Below are positions 1 to 5,017 of a stretch of 6,438 bases of DNA, in pieces. The stretch spans positions 1-6,438 of the forward strand of contig CALDNN010000061.1 in the NCBI GenBank assembly GCA_937915455.1, read 5' to 3'. Below the pieces are notes generated by a model, which was not told where the DNA came from, did no database searches, and worked only from the letters and a program-made list of their open reading frames with translations. Every line of letters starts with the position of its first letter. Position 1 is the stretch's first letter. Both the position numbers and the translations under genes were made by a program. This DNA comes from Pelethousia sp002409725 (GTDB lineage Bacteria; Bacillota; Clostridia; Christensenellales; CAG-138).

Positions 1-1
1 A

Positions 2-943
2 TTTGTAGATACCTATAATAAAAATGCGCAGGTTCTTATATTAAGCCCTACCCGCGAGCTGGCAATACAAACATCCGGCGTTATAAAAAGCCTGACAAAA
101 TATAAAGAGAATGTACGCCTTGCTACGCTCTATGGCGGTGAGAATATACAAAAGCAGCTTGCGGCGCTTCGCCGGAACCCACAGATCATCATTGCTACGC
201 CGGGCAGGCTACTGGATCATATCCAGCGCCGTACGGCAAAGCTCGACGGCATTCAAACCGTTGTGCTGGATGAAGCCGACAGGATGCTGGATATGGGCTT
301 CAAGCAGGATTTGAACCGCATATTAAAGGCTGTTCCGCAGCAGCGGCAAACGGTGCTGTTCTCCGCTACGCTGCCCAAGGAGATCATGGCGATCGCGCGG
401 AGCTATCAGCATGATGCGCAGCATATCGCCGTTAAAGAGGATACGCTAACGGTAAAAACGGTAGAGCAGTTCTATACGACCGTGGCGAACGGCGCTAAGA
501 AGCATGCGCTGTTATCCCTATTGGAGCGTAATTCCGATACGCTTTCCTTGGTCTTTGTCAATATGAAGCACAGAGCCGATAAGCTTTGTAAGGATCTCAA
601 GCGCCAGGGAATACGTGCTGAAGCTTTGCATGGCGACGTTAAACAGCAAAAGCGCGAGCGCATTATGGCCGCGTTTCGCGCGGGCGAAATCGACGTTCTC
701 GTGGCAACGGATGTGGCGGCGCGCGGCATCGATGTGCGCAACATCGACATCGTGATCAACTATGATCTGCCAAACGACAGCGACTGTTACGTCCACAGAA
801 TTGGCCGTACCGGCAGAGCCAATCGGTGTGGAACTGCCTATACCTTCATTTGCCAGGATGAGATAAAAATGCTTGGTACCATCATGCGTGAGACGAAAGC
901 GGTGATAACACCAGCAGAGCCCGCCCTCACAGCCGCCTGCTAG
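2..943 (+). CDS. DEAD-box ATP-dependent RNA helicase, 5'-truncated by the window edge
   Basis: This is an RNA helicase that unwinds short RNA duplexes with ATP in the cytoplasm, usually in ribosome assembly, mRNA decay or cold adaptation. The frame is open from base 2, and 313 residues are visible. In order (visible numbering): motif Ia PTRELA (16-21), a GG motif in YGGE, TPGR (motif Ib), DEAD (90-93), SAT (121-123), a FVNMKHRADKL segment starting the second RecA domain, ATDVAARGID (motif V) and HRIGRTGR (265-272, motif VI). The Q motif and Walker A lie upstream of the window. Only about 41 residues follow motif VI, so there is no long basic tail and no DbpA-type RNA-binding domain; it looks like a core-only enzyme of the RhlE/CshA type. 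The internal GTG at 263 is not the start, because conserved motifs precede it in frame. It converges on the sensor kinase operon. Family is certain; the subfamily is open. Confidence 0.96.
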   Translation, partial: FVDTYNKNAQVLILSPTRELAIQTSGVIKSLTKYKENVRLATLYGGENIQKQLAALRRNPQIIIATPGRLLDHIQRRTAKLDGIQTVVLDEADRMLDMGFKQDLNRILKAVPQQRQTVLFSATLPKEIMAIARSYQHDAQHIAVKEDTLTVKTVEQFYTTVANGAKKHALLSLLERNSDTLSLVFVNMKHRADKLCKDLKRQGIRAEALHGDVKQQKRERIMAAFRAGEIDVLVATDVAARGIDVRNIDIVINYDLPNDSDCYVHRIGRTGRANRCGTAYTFICQDEIKMLGTIMRETKAVITPAEPALTAAC

Positions 944-1002
944 GTTCCATAGGCAACTCCGGGGGCAGGGGTTTCTACTCAGCCCGTCTCTTAATCAGAA
1001 CC

Positions 1003-1063
1003 AAAAGGCTTTCCTACAATGTATTCTGTTCTATGGTTGTTTATCCGTTGCGGCAAGCCTTTT
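1003..1063. repeat. Inverted repeat in the convergent gap, possible weak terminator
   Basis: AAAAGGCTT (1003-1011) is matched by AAGCCTTTT (1055-1063), a perfect 9-bp inverted repeat with a 43-base loop. On the plus strand the right arm runs into a T tract, and on the minus strand the other arm ends in TTTT, so it could act in both directions between the helicase and the sensor kinase. The long loop and AT-rich arm ends make it a poor classical terminator. No better hairpin with a T tract was found in 944-1190. Confidence 0.3.
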
Positions 1064-1088
1064 TATCAACGCTGCTTGATCCCCGCCC

Positions 1089-1190
1089 TTACCGCTTCGC
1101 TTCCAGGTCGGTCGGCTCAAATTCCTCCTGCATGCTCAGCTTGTCTACCATTTTGGTGGCTTTGGGCAGGCCTCCGCATGCGGAACCTGA
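1089..1190 (-). pseudogene. Possible C-terminal gene remnant or in-frame tail after the kinase stop
   Basis: Immediately after the TGA stop of the sensor kinase (1193-1191) the same frame stays open for 33 codons and ends with TAA at 1091-1089. The product would begin SGSACGGLPKATK and continue MVDKLSMQEEFEPTDLEAKR. It is charged, lacks low complexity and mostly uses G- or C-ending codons like the neighbouring genes, so it reads like the end of a real soluble or membrane-protein tail. There is no Shine-Dalgarno before its internal ATG (1151-1149), so it is unlikely to be an independent small gene. I read it as a leftover of a deleted gene, or less likely a read-through extension of the kinase. 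I do not recognise the family. An open frame of this length can also arise by chance. Confidence 0.3.
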
Positions 1191-2483
1191 TCATTCCTCT
1201 GCCGCCAGCGTAATCATAACCGTAAATATTTTATTAGAATAACGCATTTCAATATCGTTACCGGGCTGGCTCACGATGCGGCGTATCCCCAAAAGGCCCA
1301 GGCCGCCTTTATTTTTGCGGGATACGATCTCCCCGTTCTTCTCAACGACCGTTCCGTCGAATGTGTTTTCCATGATAAGCATGAGCTGGTTGCCGACCAT
1401 CTGCGAGTTAAAATGAATAAACCGCTCATCCTGCTTCGTCAGCCGCTGATTTGCCTCCAGCGCGTTTTGCAACAAATTACCGATTACCACGCACAAGTCC
1501 AGCGCATCAATACGAATGCCGGCCGGAATGTCCAAATGCGTTTCCAGCGTAATGCCCTGATCTCGGCACTGCTGGGCATACCAGGCAACAATGGCGTTCA
1601 CGCTGCGATGCGCCGCAAACTGTCGGGAGGGATGAAGCTGGTATTCATCGGCCAGCTTGGCTAGGTATTCATCCACCTCCGCCTTGGTGCCCATGCCCTG
1701 CAAGGCCCGCATATGCAGCGAAAAGTCATGGTGCAGTCGTTGGATATTCTCATAATTCTGGAGCTGCTGGTTGTATTGGTTGCGCTGCTGGATAACCACG
1801 TTGCGCGCACATTCCAGCTCCATCTCGGCCTCCTTGCGCTGCGTCAAATCCATCAGACTCTTGAGGAGAAGGACGTAAACAGCCAGCGTCATGCTCATAA
1901 ACAACAGATTGAAAAGAGCGTTTCTGCCTGTTTCGAACAAAATGGTTTCGCCGGAGAATCCGGCCCAGAACACAACGATAGCCAACAGGGGATATGCGCA
2001 TAAAATTCGAATGATGCGCGGAGGCCATATTTCAAACATTTGCCGCAACGCGGGCGCATACAGCCTAACAAGCAGAACGTAGAGAGCCAGCAACACCATG
2101 AAGCACAGAACCGCCGTTGCCTCTGTGCCCATCGGCACATGCCCCTGTGCCGATGCGGCGAGAAAGCCACATATAGCCGTAAGCACGGAAGAAAACATCC
2201 AGGCCGAAAGGGACGTAAAGAGGATGGTAAACAGCCCATCGGCAAACAGGAACACCAGAAACACCTGCAGGCCTACAAAAAAGCATACATCCAGCAGAAC
2301 CTGAAAAACTGGCGGCACATCAAACAGAAACTGAACCGAGATCTGGATAATCCAGATCAGGGCGGCCACTGCCATCACAAGATCCTGCGAGCCATGCCGG
2401 TGGTGCAGCAGCAGCAATACGGGGATCACCTTTACCATCATTTGAAAAAAGGTTATGAGCAGCAGGCAGGCCTCCGGTGTCAT
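1191..2483 (-). CDS. Membrane sensor histidine kinase with GHKL ATPase domain (AgrC/VirS-like)
   Basis: This 430-residue inner-membrane sensor kinase should autophosphorylate on histidine and pass the phosphate to the LytTR regulator encoded just upstream. Hydrophobic segments at about 5-26, 34-54, 58-80, 83-110, 121-141, 157-177 and 187-209 suggest about seven membrane spans. They are followed by a polar, Glu/Gln-rich linker (212-245) that could form a coiled coil. The phosphoacceptor region is RLHHDFSLHM, with His252 the likely site. The GHKL ATPase part has an N box NLLQNALEAN (336-345), MENTF (371-375) and a G box GGLGLLGI (393-400), and ends in IFTVMITL. There is no PAS, HAMP or extracellular sensor domain, so sensing is probably by the membrane part. 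ATG overlaps the regulator stop as ATGA, with GGGGA seven bases before it, implying coupled translation. No agrB or agrD gene is present here, so the signal is unknown. Confidence 0.9.
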   Translation of the reverse strand: MTPEACLLLITFFQMMVKVIPVLLLLHHRHGSQDLVMAVAALIWIIQISVQFLFDVPPVFQVLLDVCFFVGLQVFLVFLFADGLFTILFTSLSAWMFSSVLTAICGFLAASAQGHVPMGTEATAVLCFMVLLALYVLLVRLYAPALRQMFEIWPPRIIRILCAYPLLAIVVFWAGFSGETILFETGRNALFNLLFMSMTLAVYVLLLKSLMDLTQRKEAEMELECARNVVIQQRNQYNQQLQNYENIQRLHHDFSLHMRALQGMGTKAEVDEYLAKLADEYQLHPSRQFAAHRSVNAIVAWYAQQCRDQGITLETHLDIPAGIRIDALDLCVVIGNLLQNALEANQRLTKQDERFIHFNSQMVGNQLMLIMENTFDGTVVEKNGEIVSRKNKGGLGLLGIRRIVSQPGNDIEMRYSNKIFTVMITLAAEE

Positions 2484-3196
2484 GTTCGGTTCCCCGCCAT
2501 CACCTTATGCCTGTAATAATCGGCCTTACTCTCCGGATACGCGCTTCGGGAGATGGGTATCTCCGCGCCATTAACCAGCCGGAAGGCGTGGTTTTCCAAC
2601 TGTATAGCGTTATCCAGATTCACCACAAAGCTTTTGTGGCAGCGGGCAAAGGCCTTGTGGCAGCGAGCCTCGCTCCAAACATCCTCCAGCTTTTTGTGTA
2701 AAACGATGGTATCGCCGCTTTTAAGGTAAACTATGGTGTGACGCAGCTGGCTTTCCATGAACAGGATGGTATCGATCGGGATATCGACAAGGCTGCCATT
2801 TATTGTGAACGCCAGCGTTTTGGGGGCGTATAGGTCAAACGCCCGGCGGAACGTTTCACTTACCTGCTGCTCGACAAGGGGCTTTAGCAAATAGCCGATA
2901 GCGTTCACATTATAGCCCTGCACCGCAAATTCGGAAGAGGATGTGATGAAAACGATGCCGCACGCGGGGTGGTCTTTTCGAAGTCTCTGCGCCAGCTCCA
3001 TACCGCTCATCTCAGGCATCATAATATCCAGCAGGTATAAATCAAAGCTCTCCGGAGAGGCTAGCAGGCGGTAGGCCGAATCAAAGCAGGATACGGAGCA
3101 GGGAATCGCCTCGCTGCTGACAAATGCCCGCAGCATGCTTTCTACAGTTTCCCGATCAGCCCTGCCATCATCGCAAATTGCAGCCTTCAGCGACAT
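2480..3196 (-). CDS. LytTR-family response regulator (AgrA/VirR-like)
   Basis: This 238-residue cytoplasmic transcription regulator is the likely partner of the downstream kinase. Receiver domain, about 3-122: acidic pair Asp9-Asp10, phosphoacceptor Asp57 in LLDIMMPEMSG, Thr85 in the FITSSSEF strand, and Lys105-Pro106 in GYLLKPL. LytTR DNA-binding domain, about 128-232: DTILFMES, an Arg-containing strand LRHTIVYL, the typical RCHKSFVVNLDNA segment, and IPISR. The start at 3196 is chosen because GGAGG lies eight bases upstream and the receiver domain begins at once. The frame is open to an ATG at 3295, but that 33-residue extension would cover the promoter and has no receiver homology. The gene is first in its operon, with a 5' leader of about 30 bases. 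It is divergent from the symporter, which makes the intergenic region its likely target. Confidence 0.94.
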   Translation of the reverse strand: MSLKAAICDDGRADRETVESMLRAFVSSEAIPCSVSCFDSAYRLLASPESFDLYLLDIMMPEMSGMELAQRLRKDHPACGIVFITSSSEFAVQGYNVNAIGYLLKPLVEQQVSETFRRAFDLYAPKTLAFTINGSLVDIPIDTILFMESQLRHTIVYLKSGDTIVLHKKLEDVWSEARCHKAFARCHKSFVVNLDNAIQLENHAFRLVNGAEIPISRSAYPESKADYYRHKVMAGNRT

Positions 3197-3204
3197 GTGA
3201 TTTA

Positions 3205-3209
3205 CCTCC
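3205..3209 (-). promoter_or_regulatory. Ribosome binding site of the response regulator
   Basis: GGAGG is read on the minus strand eight bases before the ATG at 3196-3194. It is the strongest Shine-Dalgarno match in the area and decides this start over the in-frame ATG at 3295. Confidence 0.85.
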
Positions 3210-3226
3210 AGAAACAGCATCCGAAT

Positions 3227-3243
3227 AATACTATTATAGTATT
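3227..3243. repeat. 17-bp palindrome over the -10 box of the regulator promoter
   Basis: On the minus strand this reads AATACTATAATAGTATT: two perfect 8-base arms around one central base. The TATAAT box (3238-3233) lies inside it, so a dimeric repressor bound here would block RNA polymerase. It could also be a by-product of AT-rich promoter sequence. Confidence 0.5.
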
Positions 3244-3261
3244 GAATTGTGCCGGATGAAA
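3233..3261 (-). promoter_or_regulatory. Promoter of the regulator/kinase operon
   Basis: A perfect TATAAT lies at 3238-3233 on the minus strand, which would place the start point near 3226 and give a leader of about 30 bases with the GGAGG site. At 17-bp spacing the -35 hexamer is TTTCAT (3261-3256), a poor match to TTGACA, which suggests weak basal activity or help from an activator. Confidence 0.6.
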
Positions 3262-3303
3262 GATGCTTCATGCAATATTGGTATGGTATCGACATTTTTA
3301 GGC

Positions 3304-3332
3304 GATTAGATCAATAATATTCGGTCTATAAT
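3304..3332 (+). promoter_or_regulatory. Putative promoter of the symporter gene
   Basis: A perfect TATAAT lies at 3327-3332, about 75 bases before the symporter ATG. At 17-bp spacing the -35 position reads GATTAG, which is not a recognisable -35 element. The pattern of a good -10 and no -35 is typical of activator-dependent promoters and fits control by the adjacent response regulator, but this is inference. The leader would be close to 70 bases and contains a small ATGTG/CACGT hairpin (3356-3369). Confidence 0.5.
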
Positions 3333-3406
3333 TTATCTATATCCTCTATCTGTCCATGTGAGCGCACGTTCCATTCAGGCCATACGATACAGCAAGGGGA
3401 ACCGCC

Positions 3407-4870
3407 ATGCAAACGAATATCGTTGGAACACTGATCGTTCTTTTATATTTTTGCGTTATGCTGGTTATCGGCTGGTACGCTTCCAGCCGCAATAAGAGCA
3501 ACGCCGATTTCATCTCGGCAGGCCGCTCGCTAGGGCCCTGGATGATTGCCGCAGCACTGGCGGCAACCGAGATCGGCGGCGGCAGCTCGCTGGGTCTGGT
3601 GCAGCAAAGCATGGAGAGCCAGGGCCTTCGCAGCGCCTGGTACATCATTTCCGTGGGTATCGCTTATGCACTGTTGGCCTTTTGGGCCCCGAAAGTGCGG
3701 CGCACGAATGTAAAAACCACAGCCGAGTATTTCCGCCGAAGGTACGGCGATGCTTCCGGGATCCTGCAGGTCGTATTTATCATCACCTCCCTACTGGGGG
3801 ACACCATTGCCCAGTATGTCGCATCCGCCGTTATCATCTCGGCCATGCTCAACATCGATTTTCAAATGGCGCTTATTATAGCCGCGGTGGTGGTTACGGT
3901 CTATTCCGCACTGGGCGGGCTCTGGGGCATCGCCGGTACGGATTTTATGCAGGTGCTCCTGATCTTTATCGGTTTGCTGGTCGTAATACCCTCTGCCGTA
4001 AAGCTGGCCGGCGGCTGGAGCGATATCGCTGCAAATGTACCCGTCGACACCTTTGTTTTATATAAAAAGGGCGATTGGTCCTACATTTTCTCCCTGGTGG
4101 TAATGTATTTCACCAGCTTTGCCGCTAATCAGATCACCATGTCCTTCATCCTCGCCTCCAAAGGGCCCCGGGCAGCACGGCATGGCGCGCTGGCGGCCGC
4201 CGGTTTTAACGTTTTATATGCTTTTATTCCGGCCTTATTGGGCATCATCGTTCTGGCGCTCGTGAACATGGGCGTCTTCCTTCCCGAGGCCTATGAAGAC
4301 ACGGGTATCCGCTATGCCCTGCCGATGCTGGCCATTGAGCACTTGCCGCCGGTCATTGCAGGGCTGCTATTCGTGGGGCTGCTTTCCGCCACCATGTCCA
4401 CCATTGATTCCTCGCTGTTGGCCTGCGGCGCGGTGTTTGGCCTTGATGTTTATAAACAATACCTAAGAAAGGATGCGTCCGATAAGCAGGTACTAGCCTC
4501 TATCAAAATCACCATGGTTTTGGTGAGTCTAATTTGCTTTACAATGGCCCTCTTCAACACCCACGGAATATTGCAGCTGGTTCGCTTCAGCTTCACCTTA
4601 AAGGCAGCGACCGCCTTTGTTCCCTTTGTGGCAGGTCATTACTGGAAAAAAGCTTCCGGCACCGGCGCAGTAGCCTCCATGCTGGCTGGCGCGGCCACGG
4701 TACTGGTCTGCGATGTGGTTTACGCGGGCGCAATCACCATCCATACCGTCTTCCCAGCCCTTGCCGTTAGCGCGCTGTGCTTCGCTGCGTTTTCGATGCT
4801 TGTGCCGCCTAAAAGGGAGTGTCTTGATTTGGCGCCGGAGGAAAATGCAACCGCGGGCAATGAGCCCTAG
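3407..4870 (+). CDS. Sodium:solute symporter (SSS family), substrate unknown
   Basis: This 487-residue membrane carrier should use the sodium gradient to import a small organic solute such as an amino acid, carboxylate or sugar. About 13 hydrophobic segments run from residue 5 to 465, with a charged tail, the usual SSS length and layout. Family marks: the YFRRRYG segment (108-114) after the second or third span, GGLWGIAGTDFMQ (170-182), and SATMSTIDSSLLACG (327-341) followed by LDVYK. By comparison with PutP, Ser331-Thr332 sit where the Na2-site Ser/Thr pair lies, and Glu55 sits near the membrane acidic residue; this alignment was made by eye. The start has AAGGGGA six bases before the ATG. 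It is divergent from the regulator/kinase operon and 147 bases upstream of a second carrier on the same strand, suggesting a co-regulated transport unit. The substrate cannot be assigned from these motifs. Confidence 0.92.
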   Translation: MQTNIVGTLIVLLYFCVMLVIGWYASSRNKSNADFISAGRSLGPWMIAAALAATEIGGGSSLGLVQQSMESQGLRSAWYIISVGIAYALLAFWAPKVRRTNVKTTAEYFRRRYGDASGILQVVFIITSLLGDTIAQYVASAVIISAMLNIDFQMALIIAAVVVTVYSALGGLWGIAGTDFMQVLLIFIGLLVVIPSAVKLAGGWSDIAANVPVDTFVLYKKGDWSYIFSLVVMYFTSFAANQITMSFILASKGPRAARHGALAAAGFNVLYAFIPALLGIIVLALVNMGVFLPEAYEDTGIRYALPMLAIEHLPPVIAGLLFVGLLSATMSTIDSSLLACGAVFGLDVYKQYLRKDASDKQVLASIKITMVLVSLICFTMALFNTHGILQLVRFSFTLKAATAFVPFVAGHYWKKASGTGAVASMLAGAATVLVCDVVYAGAITIHTVFPALAVSALCFAAFSMLVPPKRECLDLAPEENATAGNEP

Positions 4871-4895
4871 TGGCACATAGAGAAAGGAGTGATTT

Positions 4896-4907
4896 ATGGA
4901 TCGTTAA
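4896..4907 (+). other. Three-codon ORF (Met-Asp-Arg-stop) with a strong ribosome binding site
   Basis: The spacer after the symporter carries AGAAAGGAGTGATTTATG (4881-4898), with AGGAG six bases before an ATG, which is better placed than the site of the next real gene. The ORF reads ATG GAT CGT TAA and stops. It may be a regulatory minigene in the leader of the YfcC-family gene, or the ruined start of a deleted or frameshifted gene. Dropping one T from the TTAAAT at 4904-4909 would reopen a frame beginning MDRKYVAGAQNPG and running about 28 codons. The spacing from the symporter stop (25 bases) is that of an ordinary next gene in an operon. Confidence 0.4.
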
Positions 4908-4915
4908 ATATGTAG

Positions 4916-4953
4916 CGGGTGCCCAAAACCCGGGCCTCCGCATCCCCCATGCG
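4916..4953 (+). promoter_or_regulatory. Small, partly competing hairpins in the leader of the YfcC-family gene
   Basis: CGGGT (4916-4920) pairs with ACCCG (4928-4932). GCCC (4921-4924) could instead pair with GGGC (4932-4935), and the two cannot form fully together. Next, CGCAT (4939-4943) pairs with ATGCG (4949-4953) around a CCCCC loop. None is followed by a T tract, so this is not a standard terminator. It may shape translation or RNA processing between the two carrier genes. It matches no riboswitch class I know. Confidence 0.3.
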
Positions 4954-5000
4954 AATCATCAAAAACAAAGAGAAAACCTATAACAAATCTACGGAAATAT

Positions 5001-5007
5001 GGGAGGA
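5001..5007 (+). promoter_or_regulatory. Ribosome binding site deciding the YfcC-family start
   Basis: GGGAGGA lies ten bases before the ATG at 5018, slightly long but strong. The frame is also open upstream to an ATG at 4949 with no Shine-Dalgarno, so this site favours 5018. Confidence 0.75.
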
Positions 5008-5017
5008 ATTTAATTTT

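Larger units (their letters stand above)
3221..3324. repeat. Inverted pair of a 12-bp motif at the two divergent promoters, candidate operators
   Basis: The minus strand at 3232-3221 reads AGTATTATTCGG and the plus strand at 3313-3324 reads AATAATATTCGG. They agree at 10 of 12 positions, ending in the shared ATTCGG. Each copy points in the direction of its own gene: one overlaps the start point of the regulator operon, the other sits between -35 and -10 of the symporter promoter. This would suit a common regulator, possibly the LytTR protein itself, but it does not match the usual LytTR direct-repeat consensus, and the AT-rich background weakens it. Confidence 0.35.

Noticed and set aside
1169..1179. 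GGCCTCCGCAT shared with 4933-4943
   Set aside because: Several shared 11-mers are expected by chance in this length, and the flanks do not match well, so no repeat is claimed.
1173..1184. Perfect palindrome TCCGCATGCGGA
   Set aside because: A 12-bp palindrome is expected about once or twice by chance in a window this size, and no T tract follows, so it is not a terminator.
1191..1193. Reassignment of TGA as a sense codon
   Set aside because: TGA also ends the response regulator in a normal ATGA overlap, no TGA occurs inside the genes and tryptophan is encoded by TGG, so the standard code applies.
1019..1242. Two overlapping plus-strand frames in the convergent gap
   Set aside because: No ribosome binding site, no protein-like features, and they run into the antisense of the kinase end.
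2040..2516. 158-residue plus-strand open frame
   Set aside because: It is antisense to the membrane part of the sensor kinase, has His/Gln/Lys-rich shadow composition and no recognisable motif.
3197..3295. 33-residue N-terminal extension of the response regulator
   Set aside because: It would cover the promoter and the ribosome binding site, and the receiver domain starts right at the ATG at 3196.
3356..3361. ATG directly followed by TGA in the symporter leader
   Set aside because: No ribosome binding site; a start-stop pair like this is common by chance.
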